Source: Roseateles sp.
Lineage (GTDB): Bacteria > Pseudomonadota > Gammaproteobacteria > Burkholderiales > Burkholderiaceae_C
Length of the DNA: 64,000 nucleotides
NCBI GenBank assembly: GCA_016790285.1
Contig: JAEUPJ010000022.1
Span: 1 to 64,000 of the forward strand
Direction: 5' to 3'
Below, one piece after another: positions 36,299 to 44,385 of this stretch. The translations under genes and the position numbers were made by a program. The notes beneath the pieces were generated by a model that saw nothing but the letters and a program-made list of their open reading frames with translations, was not told the DNA's origin and did no database searches. How positions within the stretch are numbered: position 1 is the stretch's first letter; the number at the start of each line of letters is the position of its first letter.

Positions 36299-36307
36299 TT
36301 ATCCACA
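36299..36307 (+). promoter_or_regulatory. Perfect DnaA box TTATCCACA
   Basis: TTATCCACA, the consensus DnaA-binding nonamer, lies in the 89-bp gap before mnmG. I saw no other perfect copy in the window, so this is not an origin by itself. It may regulate mnmG or belong to an origin-proximal region. Confidence 0.55.
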
Positions 36308-36374
36308 GCCGGTTCGTAAAATTCGGGGTTTGCCCTGGCGCCCTGCTGCGGGCGGCTGTTCTTTCAGGACCGAG

Positions 36375-38324
36375 ATGCTCTACCCCAAGGAATTCGATGT
36401 CATCGTCGTCGGCGGCGGCCATGCCGGCACCGAGGCGGCGCTGGCCGCAGCGCGCATGGGCGCGCAGACGCTGCTGCTGACCCACAACATCGAGACCCTG
36501 GGCCAGATGAGCTGCAACCCCAGCATCGGCGGCATCGGCAAGGGCCACCTCGTCAAAGAGGTCGACGCCCTTGGCGGCGCGATGGCGCTGGCCACCGACG
36601 AAGGCGGCATCCAGTTCCGCATCCTGAACGGCTCCAAGGGCCCGGCCGTGCGCGCCACCCGCGCCCAGGCCGACCGCATCCTCTACAAGGCCGCCATCCG
36701 CCGCCGCCTGGAGAACCAGCCCAACCTCATGCTCTTCCAGCAGGCCGTGGACGACCTGATGGTGGAAGGCGACCGCGTGGTGGGCGCCGTCACGCAGGCC
36801 GGCATCCGCTTTCGCGCCCGCGTGGTGGTGCTGACGGCGGGTACCTTCCTCGATGGCCGCATCCACGTGGGCCTGGAGAACTACAGCGCCGGCCGCGCGG
36901 GCGACCCGCCCGCCGTATCGCTCTCGGCACGCCTGAAGGAGCTGAAGCTGCCGCAAGGGCGCCTGAAGACCGGCACGCCGCCGCGCATCGACGGCCGCAC
37001 GATCGACTTCTCCAAGTGCGAGGCCCAGCCCGGCGACCTGACGCCCGTGCCGGTGTTCAGCTTCATGGGCCATGCCGCCATGCACCCGCAACAGGTGCCG
37101 TGCTGGATCACCCACACCAACGCGCGCACGCACGAGATCATCCGCAGCGGCTTCGACCGCAGCCCGATGTTCACCGGCGTCATCGAGGGCGTGGGCCCGC
37201 GCTACTGCCCGAGCATCGAGGACAAGGTCAACCGCTTCGCCGACAAGGACTCGCACCAGATCTTCCTGGAGCCCGAGGGCCTGACGACGCACGAGTACTA
37301 CCCCAACGGCATCTCCACCTCCCTGCCCTTCGACATCCAGCTCGCCGCCGTGCGCAGCATCCCGGGCCTGGAGAACGCCGACATCATTCGCCCCGGCTAC
37401 GCCATCGAGTACGACTACTTCGACCCGCGCGGGCTGAAGAGCAGCTTCGAGACCAAGGTGATCCAGGGCCTGTTCTTCGCCGGCCAGATCAACGGCACCA
37501 CCGGCTACGAGGAAGCCGCCGCCCAGGGCCTGTTCGCCGGCCTGAACGCGGCGCTGCAGGTGCGAGGCGACGGCCCCTGGACGCCGGCGCGCGACCAGGC
37601 CTACCTCGGCGTGCTGGTGGACGACCTCATCACCAAGGGCGTGACCGAGCCCTACCGCATGTTCACCAGCCGCGCCGAGTTCCGGCTGCAGCTGCGCGAG
37701 GACAACGCCGACGCGCGCCTGACCGAGGTCGGCCGCCAGCTCGGCCTGGTGGACGACGAGCGCTGGGCCGCCTTCAACCGCAAGCGCGACGCTGTTTCAC
37801 GTGAAACCGAGAAGCTCAAGAGCACCTGGGTGCACCCGGGCGTCCTGCCGGCGGCCGACGCCGAGCGGCTGGTGGGCAAGGCGCTGGAGCGCGAGTACAA
37901 CCTCGCCGACCTGCTGCGCCGCCCGGGCGTGGGCTTCGACACGGTCGCTGAAGTGGCCGCTATCGCCAAGCCAGGCGCCGGTGTTTCACGTGAAACACTC
38001 GCCGCCGAGCTGGGCGCCGAGCTGGCCGACCTCGTCGCCGAACAGGTGGAGATCAGCGTCAAGTACGCCGGCTACATCAACAAGCAGGTCGACGACGTCG
38101 CCCGCGCCGCCCATTTCGAGCACCTCAAGCTCCCGGACGACCTGGACTACAGCCTCGTCCACGCCCTCTCCTTCGAGGCGCGCCAGAAGCTCAACACCCA
38201 CAAGCCCGAGACGCTGGGCCAGGCCTCGCGCATCTCGGGCATCACACCGGCTGCCATCTCGCTGCTGCTCGTGCACCTGAAGAAGGGCAAGTTCAAGGGC
38301 TTCACCGAGGCGGAGGCGGCATGA
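36375..38324 (+). CDS. mnmG: tRNA uridine-5-carboxymethylaminomethyl modification enzyme MnmG
   Basis: A 649-residue FAD-dependent enzyme that, with MnmE, modifies U34 of certain tRNAs. The N-terminal dinucleotide fold is [20 protein letters not shown], followed by [19 protein letters not shown] and [14 protein letters not shown]. The middle has [20 protein letters not shown], and the C-terminal helical domain binds tRNA ([18 protein letters not shown]). The start at 36375 is the second Met of the open frame; the 27-residue extension is not family-like. Two parS sites (37793, 37982) lie inside the C-terminal part, each encoding VSRET. rsmG and parA follow. Confidence 0.97.
   Translation: MLYPKEFDVIVVGGGHAGTEAALAAARMGAQTLLLTHNIETLGQMSCNPSIGGIGKGHLVKEVDALGGAMALATDEGGIQFRILNGSKGPAVRATRAQADRILYKAAIRRRLENQPNLMLFQQAVDDLMVEGDRVVGAVTQAGIRFRARVVVLTAGTFLDGRIHVGLENYSAGRAGDPPAVSLSARLKELKLPQGRLKTGTPPRIDGRTIDFSKCEAQPGDLTPVPVFSFMGHAAMHPQQVPCWITHTNARTHEIIRSGFDRSPMFTGVIEGVGPRYCPSIEDKVNRFADKDSHQIFLEPEGLTTHEYYPNGISTSLPFDIQLAAVRSIPGLENADIIRPGYAIEYDYFDPRGLKSSFETKVIQGLFFAGQINGTTGYEEAAAQGLFAGLNAALQVRGDGPWTPARDQAYLGVLVDDLITKGVTEPYRMFTSRAEFRLQLREDNADARLTEVGRQLGLVDDERWAAFNRKRDAVSRETEKLKSTWVHPGVLPAADAERLVGKALEREYNLADLLRRPGVGFDTVAEVAAIAKPGAGVSRETLAAELGAELADLVAEQVEISVKYAGYINKQVDDVARAAHFEHLKLPDDLDYSLVHALSFEARQKLNTHKPETLGQASRISGITPAAISLLLVHLKKGKFKGFTEAEAA
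37793..37808. other. parS site 1 (15 of 16 consensus)
   Basis: TGTTTCACGTGAAACC differs from the ParB-binding consensus TGTTTCACGTGAAACA only at the last base. It lies within mnmG, where it encodes the residues VSRET in frame. Confidence 0.9.
37982..37997. other. parS site 2 (perfect consensus)
   Basis: TGTTTCACGTGAAACA is the exact 16-bp parS consensus bound by chromosomal ParB. It also lies in mnmG and encodes VSRET, 189 bp from site 1. Confidence 0.95.
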
Positions 38325-38345
38325 CCGCGTGGGTTGAGATGAAAA

Positions 38346-38433
38346 AACACAGCCACAGAGGCACTGAGACACCGAGGCGCCCAGTGGGCATGCCACCGAT
38401 CTCTCTGTGCCTCTGTGCCTCTGTGGCTTTGTT
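38346..38433. repeat. CACAGAGGCACAGAG-type palindromic repeat, copy 1
   Basis: The left arm (38346-38376) contains GCCACAGAGGCACTGAGACA and the right arm (38401-38433) its near complement (CTGTGCCTCTGTGGCTTTGT). The arms form a 30-bp imperfect stem around CATGCCACCGAT. It fills the gap between mnmG and rsmG. A second copy is at 39074-39152. From memory, such ACAGAGGCACAGAG units are dispersed in many proteobacteria. Confidence 0.85.
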
Positions 38434-38445
38434 CGGGGGCCGCCG

Positions 38446-39072
38446 ATGAGAACGACCCTGGAGCAAGCAGCGCAACACCTTGGCCTCCACATGACGGAGA
38501 CCCAGTTGGACCAGCTGCTGGCCTACCTCGCCCTGCTGCAGAAGTGGAACAAGGTCTACAACCTGACCGCCGTGCGCGACCCGGCGCAGATGCTGAGCCA
38601 CCACCTGGTGGACAGCCTCTCGGCCATCCCGCCGCTGCTGCGCCATGGCGCGCCGGCCCGGCTGATGGACGTGGGTGCCGGCGGCGGCCTGCCGGGCGTG
38701 GTCATCGCCATCTGCTGCCCGGGCACCGACGTGACCTGCGTGGACGCCGTGGCCAAGAAGGCCACCTTCATCCAGCAGGTGGCGGCCGAGCTGAAGCTGC
38801 CCAACCTGCACGGCGTGCACAGCCGGGTCGAGCAGCTGACGACCGCGCCCTTCGGCGTCATCACGTCGCGCGCCTTCGCGTCGCTGCTGGACTTCACCAC
38901 CCTCACCCGCCAGCACCTGGCGCCGGGCGCCGTCTGGCTGGCGATGAAGGGCCAGCACCCCGCTGACGAGATCGCCGCGCTGCCGGCGGACGTGGACGTG
39001 TTTCACGTGGAACAACTGGCCGTGCCGGGGCTGGACGCTCAGCGCTGCATCGTCTGGATGAAGCCCACGTAG
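38446..39072 (+). CDS. rsmG: 16S rRNA (guanine-N7)-methyltransferase RsmG
   Basis: A 208-residue Rossmann-fold methyltransferase that methylates N7 of G527 in 16S rRNA. Its key features are WNKVYNLTAVRDPAQMLSHH, the SAM-binding LMDVGAGGGLPGVVIAICCP and the ITSRAFASLLDF block. The start is ATG 38446; the longer frame to 38407 reads through the repeat at 38346-38433. Near the end, a parS site (38999-39014) encodes VFHVEQ. In many bacteria this gene lies with mnmG and parAB near the origin. Confidence 0.95.
   Translation: MRTTLEQAAQHLGLHMTETQLDQLLAYLALLQKWNKVYNLTAVRDPAQMLSHHLVDSLSAIPPLLRHGAPARLMDVGAGGGLPGVVIAICCPGTDVTCVDAVAKKATFIQQVAAELKLPNLHGVHSRVEQLTTAPFGVITSRAFASLLDFTTLTRQHLAPGAVWLAMKGQHPADEIAALPADVDVFHVEQLAVPGLDAQRCIVWMKPT
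38999..39014. other. parS site 3 (15 of 16 consensus)
   Basis: TGTTTCACGTGGAACA differs from the consensus at one base; its complement TGTTCCACGTGAAACA is a known functional parS variant. It is inside rsmG, about 185 bp from parA. Confidence 0.9.
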
Positions 39073-39073
39073 A

Positions 39074-39152
39074 AACAAAGCCACAGAGGCACAGAGCCAC
39101 AGAGAAATTCCGTGGCTCTGGCTCTGTGTCTCTGTGCCTCTGTGGCTGTGTT
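39074..39152. repeat. CACAGAGGCACAGAG-type palindromic repeat, copy 2
   Basis: The left arm includes CAAAGCCACAGAGGCACAGA and the right arm its complement (TCTGTGCCTCTGTGGCTGTG), separated by AAATTCCG. It fills the gap between rsmG and parA. Both copies lie directly at gene borders in the mnmG-rsmG-parA block and could act as terminators or processing stems, but neither has a poly-T tail. Confidence 0.85.
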
Positions 39153-39198
39153 CGCCCTTATCCTCCCGCTTCGACCCAGCCGCCCGCGACACCAAGAG

Positions 39199-39972
39199 AT
39201 GGCCAAGATTTTCTGCATCGCCAACCAGAAGGGTGGCGTCGGCAAGACCACCACCACCGTCAACCTCGCCGCCGGCCTGGCGCAGATCGGGCAGCGCGTG
39301 CTCGTGGTCGACCTGGACCCCCAGGGCAACGCCACCATGGGCTCCGGCATCGACAAGCGCAAGCTGGAGACGACCGTCTACGACGTGCTGCTGGAGTCGT
39401 CGTCCATCGCCGAGGCCAAGGCCCGCGCCGAAAAGGCCGGCTATGACGTGCTGGGCGCCAACCGCGAACTCGCCGGCGCCGAGGTCGACCTGGTGGCCCT
39501 GGAGCGCCGCGAGGCCCGGCTCAAGGCGGCGCTGGCCGAGGTAGGCTCCGACTACGACTTCATCCTCATCGACTGCCCGCCGTCGCTGTCCATGCTGACG
39601 CTCAACGGCCTGTGCAGCGCGCACGGCGTCATCGTGCCGATGCAGTGCGAGTACTTCGCGCTGGAAGGCCTGACGGACCTCGTCAACACCATCAAGCAGA
39701 TCCACGCCAACCTCAACCCCGACCTGCAGATCATCGGCCTGCTGCGCGTGATGTTCGACCCGCGCATCACGCTGCAGCAGCAGGTCAGCGACCAGCTCAA
39801 GGCGCACTTCGGCAACAAGGTCTTCGACACCGTCATCCCGCGCAACGTGCGCCTGGCCGAGGCGCCGAGCTATGGCCTGCCGGGCGTGGTGTTCGACCCG
39901 TCCTCCAAGGGCGCGCAGGCGTTTGTCGATTTCGCCAAGGAGATGGTCAAGCGCATCGAGACGATGAAGTGA
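39199..39972 (+). CDS. parA: Chromosome-partitioning ATPase ParA
   Basis: A 257-residue Walker-type ATPase that, with ParB-parS, separates new chromosome origins. The deviant Walker A is KGGVGKTTTTVNLAAGLAQ; IDCPPSLSMLTLNGLCSAHG follows the Walker B Asp, with a MQCEYFALEGL block. The start ATG 39199 lies after the repeat; the longer frame to 39112 is read through the repeat. Normally parB comes next, but here three acetyltransferase genes follow and parB is at 61392. Confidence 0.96.
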   Translation: MAKIFCIANQKGGVGKTTTTVNLAAGLAQIGQRVLVVDLDPQGNATMGSGIDKRKLETTVYDVLLESSSIAEAKARAEKAGYDVLGANRELAGAEVDLVALERREARLKAALAEVGSDYDFILIDCPPSLSMLTLNGLCSAHGVIVPMQCEYFALEGLTDLVNTIKQIHANLNPDLQIIGLLRVMFDPRITLQQQVSDQLKAHFGNKVFDTVIPRNVRLAEAPSYGLPGVVFDPSSKGAQAFVDFAKEMVKRIETMK

Positions 39973-40511
39973 GCGCGCCCGCGCTCCGCCCCATGACCGC
40001 GGCCGACGCCGACCGCGTCGCCGCCCTGCACGCCGCCAGCTGGCGCAGCGCCTACCGCGGCGTCTTCACTGACCACTACCTCGACCACGAGGCCGACGCC
40101 GAGCGCCGCGACGCGTGGCATGCCCGCCTGACCGGCGACACGCCCACGCACGACTGGGGCGTGGTGGCCGAGGACGACACCGGCCGCCTGCTGGGCTTCG
40201 CCTACGTGATGCCCGCGCACGACCCGCTCTGGGGCGACTACATCGACAACCTTCACGTCGCACCTGACCTCAAAGGCGGCGGCATCGGCCGCCGGCTGAT
40301 GCAGGCCGTGGCCGAGCGACTGCAGCGCGACGGCTCGACCCGCCCGCTCTACCTGTGGGTGCTGGACGTCAACACCGCCGCCCGCGCCTTCTACGAACGC
40401 CTCGGCGCCGAGGTGACCGACCCGCGCCTGAGCGACCCGCTCGCCGGCCAGCAGCACCCGGTGTGGCGCTGCGTGTGGCGCGATCCCGCCCGCCTCCTCG
40501 ACCATGCCTGA
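39969..40511 (+). CDS. GNAT-family N-acetyltransferase
   Basis: A 180-residue acetyltransferase. The acetyl-CoA-binding motif A is DNLHVAPDLKGGGIGRRLMQ (with the Q/R-x-x-G-x-G/A-like loop), and motif B has LYLWVLDVNTAARAFYERLGA. Substrate unknown. The likely start is GTG 39969, overlapping the parA stop as GTGA; an alternative is ATG 39993. The stop overlaps the next GNAT gene by 8 bases. It opens a three-GNAT run coupled to parA. Confidence 0.85.
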   Translation: MSAPALRPMTAADADRVAALHAASWRSAYRGVFTDHYLDHEADAERRDAWHARLTGDTPTHDWGVVAEDDTGRLLGFAYVMPAHDPLWGDYIDNLHVAPDLKGGGIGRRLMQAVAERLQRDGSTRPLYLWVLDVNTAARAFYERLGAEVTDPRLSDPLAGQQHPVWRCVWRDPARLLDHA

Positions 40512-41262
40512 CGCCACCGCACCATCCCTCGCCCTGCGCGCCGAACTCGCCGGCCTGGACGCCTCCGCCCCGCCCCAGCAGAACGACATCGACGGCTGGC
40601 TGATCCGCCTGTCCCCCGGCAAGGCCAAACGCTCGCGCTGCATCAATGCACTGCGCCAGGGCTCGCTGCCGCTGGACGAGCTGCTCGCCCGCTGCCAGCG
40701 CGCCTTCGACGCCGCCGGCCTGCCGCTGGCCGTGCGTGTGACGCCCTGGAGCCAACCTGCCGACCTGGACGCGCACCTGGCCGCCAAGGGCTGGGGCGCC
40801 TTCGACGCGGCGGACGTGCTGCTGCTGGACGCGATCACGCCCGACCCCGCGCCCGCCGCCCTCCAGGCCCTGGACGCGCCCGCCTACGCCGCCCTCGTCG
40901 GCGCCCTGCGCGGCTCCACCGCCACCGCCATCGCGGCCCACGCCGAGCGCATTGCCGGCGCCCCGGTCACCTACCAGGGCTTCTCGCTGAACGACGCCCA
41001 AGGCCAGCTGCTGGCCTGCGGGCAGATGGTGGTCGCGGGCGACCTCGTCGGCCTGTACGACATCGCCTCGGCCGTGCCCCGCCAGGGCCACGGCGAGCGC
41101 CTGTGCCGCGCGCTGCTGGCTCTCGCCCATGCCCAGGGTGCGCGCCAGGCCTACCTGCAGGTGGGCAGCGACAACGACGTCGCGCAGCGCCTGTACGCCC
41201 GGCTGGGCTTCGCCTTCGCCTACCGCTACCACTACCGCAGCCCGGAGGCGGTGCTGACATGA
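40504..41262 (+). CDS. GNAT-family N-acetyltransferase (two-domain)
   Basis: A 252-residue protein. The N-terminal half is a degenerate GNAT-like region opening with DGWLIRLSPGKAKRSRCINA; the C-terminal half has IASAVPRQGHGERLCRALLA and QVGSDNDVAQRLYARLGFAF, a full acetyl-CoA-binding motif. The tandem layout resembles a double-GNAT family. Overlaps its neighbours at both ends (8 bases upstream, ATGA downstream). Confidence 0.82.
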   Translation: MPDATAPSLALRAELAGLDASAPPQQNDIDGWLIRLSPGKAKRSRCINALRQGSLPLDELLARCQRAFDAAGLPLAVRVTPWSQPADLDAHLAAKGWGAFDAADVLLLDAITPDPAPAALQALDAPAYAALVGALRGSTATAIAAHAERIAGAPVTYQGFSLNDAQGQLLACGQMVVAGDLVGLYDIASAVPRQGHGERLCRALLALAHAQGARQAYLQVGSDNDVAQRLYARLGFAFAYRYHYRSPEAVLT

Positions 41263-41768
41263 CCCTGCGCCGCCTGCATCCCGGCGACCTGGCCGCCTTC
41301 CAGGCCTACCGGCACGACCCCGAAGTCGGCCGCTGGCAAGGCTGGCAGCCGCAGACCGACGCGCAGGCGCTGGCCTTCCTGGCCGAGATGGCCGCCTGCC
41401 CGCTGTTCGCGCCCGGCACCTGGACGCAGCTCGCCATCGCCGACGACCTGACGGGCCAACTGATCGGCGACATCGGCATCCACATCAGCGCCGATGGGGC
41501 TGAGGCCGAGTTCGGCTTCACCCTCGCACGCACCGCCCAGGGCCGCGGCCTGGCCAGCGCCGCCGTGCGGGCCGCGATGCACCTCGTGTTCCAAGAGACG
41601 GCCGTGCAGCGCATCCAGGCCCAGACCGACGCCCGCAACGCGGCCTGCCTGCGCCTGCTCGAACGCCTGGGTGCCAGCCGCCTGGGCGCGATCGAGACCG
41701 AGTTCCGCGGCGAGCCCTGCACCGAGATCCGCTACGAGTTGGCCCGTCGGCCGCCGCCGTCGGCCTGA
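41259..41768 (+). CDS. GNAT-family N-acetyltransferase (RimJ/RimL type)
   Basis: A 169-residue acetyltransferase with LHPGDLAAFQAYRHDPEVGR near the start, FGFTLARTAQGRGLASAAVR (motif A) and ARNAACLRLLERLGASRLG (motif B), the RimJ/RimL-like subfamily that often acetylates aminoglycosides or protein N termini. The ATGA overlap ties it to the previous gene. It ends the parA-linked run, 104 bp before the OmpA-like genes. Confidence 0.85.
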   Translation: MTLRRLHPGDLAAFQAYRHDPEVGRWQGWQPQTDAQALAFLAEMAACPLFAPGTWTQLAIADDLTGQLIGDIGIHISADGAEAEFGFTLARTAQGRGLASAAVRAAMHLVFQETAVQRIQAQTDARNAACLRLLERLGASRLGAIETEFRGEPCTEIRYELARRPPPSA

Positions 41769-41872
41769 GGCCGTCTGTCACTGCTTCCAGCTCCCACGTT
41801 TGCAGGTCGCCGCGCGGCGGGCCTGGCGCGTTGCTGGGTCAACATTCCCGCTCCTCACCCGACAGCCGCCGC

Positions 41873-42913
41873 ATGACGCTCCTTCGCCGCGCCTCCCAGC
41901 TCTGTGCCGCCGCCGCACTGGTCCTTGCCACCACCGCCCAGGCCGACGCCCCCAAGCGCGACGTGGCCGGCAGCGCCGACCACCCGGTGCTGCAGCGCTT
42001 CACCGGCAGCGTGCTGGCCGGCTACGCGCAGCAGGACTGGGCGCAGACGCGCTTCCCCGACGCCAGCGGTGTCTCCAAGACCGAGAACGACAAGTTCGCC
42101 CGCCCGGTCACGCTGGAAGGCAAGGTCACGCGGCTCTTCTACCTCTCGCCGCTGAACAAGAGCCCGCTGGAGGTGTTCCGCAACCACCAGCAGGCCCTCG
42201 CCGCAGCCGGTTTCAAGACCGTGTGGCAGTGCGAGAACGAGGCGCAAGGCTGCGCCAAGGCCTACTTCGCCCTGGATGACGGCACCCGCGCCAAGGGCAT
42301 GTCCTGGGCTGAGGGCGACGTGCCCGGCGCCACGGGCGACAGCCGCACCAGCGCCTGGCCGCTGGCCATGAGCATCACCCACGACGAAGGCCGCATGCTG
42401 GTGGGCACGCTCAGCCAGGGCGGCCGCACGCTGCACCTGCTGCTCTACACCTCGATGGCCGCCAACGAATACACGCGCCGCGCCGCCACCTACCTCGAGA
42501 TCGTCGAGCCCAAGGCCATGCCCACGGGCCAGGTCACGGTCGACGCCAAGGCCCTCGGCCAGGGCCTGCAGGCCGAGGGCAAGGTGGCCCTGGCCGGCCT
42601 CTTCTTCGACACCGGCAAGACCGAGGTCAAGGCCGAGAGCGCCGCGCAGCTCGACCAGATGGTGGCCCTGCTCAAGGCCCAGCCCGCGCTCAAGGTCTTC
42701 ATCGTCGGCCACACCGACAACGTCGGCAGCGTGGACGCCAACCTCAAGCTGAGCCAGGGCCGCGCCCAGGCCGTCGTCGCGGCCCTCACCCAGCGCGGCA
42801 TCGCCGCTGGCCGCCTCGTGGCACACGGCAACGCGGGCTATGCGCCCGTGGCATCCAACGCCAGCGAAGACGGCCGCGCCCGCAACCGCCGCGTCGAGAT
42901 GGTCCTGCAATAA
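41873..42913 (+). CDS. DUF4892/OmpA-like outer-membrane protein, copy 1
   Basis: A 346-residue exported protein. A signal peptide (CAAAALVLATTAQA) precedes a DUF4892-like domain (GSADHPVLQRFTGSVLAGY, EGKVTRLFYLSPLNKSPLEV, CENEAQGCAKAYF). A C-terminal OmpA domain binds peptidoglycan: FFDTGKTEVKAES, then VGHTDNVGSVDANLKLSQGR and EDGRARNRRVEMVLQ. The protein should link to the cell wall. The start is ATG 41873; the longer frame to 41831 has no signal. A close copy lies 17 bp downstream. Confidence 0.85.
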   Translation: MTLLRRASQLCAAAALVLATTAQADAPKRDVAGSADHPVLQRFTGSVLAGYAQQDWAQTRFPDASGVSKTENDKFARPVTLEGKVTRLFYLSPLNKSPLEVFRNHQQALAAAGFKTVWQCENEAQGCAKAYFALDDGTRAKGMSWAEGDVPGATGDSRTSAWPLAMSITHDEGRMLVGTLSQGGRTLHLLLYTSMAANEYTRRAATYLEIVEPKAMPTGQVTVDAKALGQGLQAEGKVALAGLFFDTGKTEVKAESAAQLDQMVALLKAQPALKVFIVGHTDNVGSVDANLKLSQGRAQAVVAALTQRGIAAGRLVAHGNAGYAPVASNASEDGRARNRRVEMVLQ

Positions 42914-42930
42914 CTTCAAAGCTGAGCGTC

Positions 42931-43959
42931 ATGAACCTGTTCCTGAACCGCCTCGGCGCGACGCTGCTCGTCGCCCTCGCCCACACCGCCACCCTGGCCG
43001 CCGACGCCCCCGTGACCGACGTGCCCGGCAGCGCCGACCACCCGCTCATCAAGCGCTTCAACGGCTCGTGGCTGGCTGGCCAGCGCGTCTCCGCGTGGGA
43101 TGCCGCCGTGCTGCCCGGCAGCGCCGAGACGGCCAAGGACGACAAGCGCCAGTACGCCGCACCCATCACGCTCGAAGGCAAGGTCACGCAGACGGTCTAC
43201 ATCGCGCCCCAGGGCAAGTCGGCGCTGGAGGTATGGCGCAACTACGAGCAGGCGCTCAACGCCGCGGGCTTCAAGAAGCGCTTCGTCTGCGAGCGCAACT
43301 GCGCGGACCTGTACTTCGCCTGGAACAAGCAGAGCGAGCCCACCAAGGGCTTCGTCTGGGCCAAGGGCTACATCGTCACGCCCACGGGCAGCCGCTACAG
43401 CCTCACGTCGGCCAGCTGCGCTGACGACGGCCGCATGATGGTCGGCACGCTGGGCAAGCCAGGCCAGGAAGCCACGGTGTTCATCTACAACTCGCTGGCG
43501 GCCAACGCCACCACCGGCCAGGTCGCCACCTACGTGCAGGTCGTCGAGCCCAAGGCGATGGAAACGGGCCAGGTCACGGTGGACCCCGCCGCCCTGCAGG
43601 CCGGCCTCGCCGCCGAGGGCCGCGTCACGCTGACGGGCCTCTTCTTCGACACCGGCAAGACCGAGCTCAAGCCCGAGTCCAAGGCCCAGCTCGACGCGAT
43701 GGCGGAGCTGCTGAAGGGCCAGCCGGCGCTCAAGGCCTGGGTCGTCGGCCACACCGACAACGTCGGCAGCTTCGAGGCCAACGAGAAGCTCAGCCTCGCC
43801 CGCGCACAGGCCGTGGTGGCCGCGCTCACGGCCGCGCCCTACAAGGTCGACGGCAAGCGCCTCACGGCGCGGGGCCTGGCGTCGCTGGCACCCATCGCGG
43901 GCAACGGCGAAGAGGCCGGCCGCGCGCGCAACCGGCGGGTGGAGCTGGTGGCGCAGTAG
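42931..43959 (+). CDS. DUF4892/OmpA-like outer-membrane protein, copy 2
   Basis: A 342-residue paralogue of the preceding protein with the same plan: signal (LLVALAHTATLAA), GSADHPLIKRFNGSWLAGQ, EGKVTQTVYIAPQGKSALEV, CERNCADLYF, and the OmpA end FFDTGKTELKPES...VGHTDNVGSFEANEKLS. The two share spaced identity but differ widely between motifs, so the duplication is old. Both are in one direction, probably one transcript. Function beyond wall anchoring is unknown. Confidence 0.85.
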   Translation: MNLFLNRLGATLLVALAHTATLAADAPVTDVPGSADHPLIKRFNGSWLAGQRVSAWDAAVLPGSAETAKDDKRQYAAPITLEGKVTQTVYIAPQGKSALEVWRNYEQALNAAGFKKRFVCERNCADLYFAWNKQSEPTKGFVWAKGYIVTPTGSRYSLTSASCADDGRMMVGTLGKPGQEATVFIYNSLAANATTGQVATYVQVVEPKAMETGQVTVDPAALQAGLAAEGRVTLTGLFFDTGKTELKPESKAQLDAMAELLKGQPALKAWVVGHTDNVGSFEANEKLSLARAQAVVAALTAAPYKVDGKRLTARGLASLAPIAGNGEEAGRARNRRVELVAQ

Positions 43960-43968
43960 GCGCCGGCG

Positions 43969-44110
43969 CTGAACCCGCATGCGGCGCTCATCCGCGGCGT
44001 GGTCTGCGGCATCCGGGTCGAGTCCATCGAGGACCCTCGGATGCAAAAAGCTGCGTTGCCTGGACAAGCTTGTCGACGAACTCGCCGAGGGCAAGCCGAT
44101 GGACAGGAGC
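43969..44110 (+). pseudogene. Frameshifted coding relic (unrecognised)
   Basis: A run of codons [26 protein letters not shown] reads in one frame to the A-run at about 44042-44047, then [19 protein letters not shown] continues in another. The joined sequence looks like one conserved segment, so a one-base slip at the A-run is likely. No start codon or stop gives a whole gene. The parent family is not recognised; the homology impression rests on the coherent amino-acid pattern. Confidence 0.4.
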
Positions 44111-44179
44111 CTGCGCCGCAGGCCAAGGCCGGCGCGGCCCGCACGAAGCGGTGCACGGCCGTGCCCGCGCCGCAAAGCA

Positions 44180-44380
44180 GCCGTTGAGCACGCCCGGCAC
44201 CGCACTCATCAGCGCGACGAACCGGGTCGCGAAGATGGCCAGCGCCAGGCCAAGCGGCAGCCAGCGTCCCGGCATGCGCACCGCGCTGCCCTCATGGGCC
44301 AGTTGACGCGGCTCGACCAGCGACCCGCTTGCGACGAAGGGGCGCTCCCCTGTCGCGAGTTGCAGCCGGCCATCGTCGGC
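44180..44380 (-). pseudogene. Truncated membrane-protein relic, DUF6622-like
   Basis: The minus-strand frame DGRLQLATGERPFVASGS, then GRWLPLGLALAIFATRFVA, resembles the DUF6622 family of small membrane proteins (Pro-Gly-Arg/Ser-Trp-Leu-Pro-Leu-Ala-x-x-Leu-x-Ile-Phe-Ala-Thr). It lacks an N terminus, which would lie where the PEP-CTERM gene now ends (44386), and runs into unrelated codons near 44180. It looks cut off by a rearrangement. The remaining DNA at 43960-44385 shows no intact gene. Confidence 0.5.
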
Positions 44381-44385
44381 TGGTG

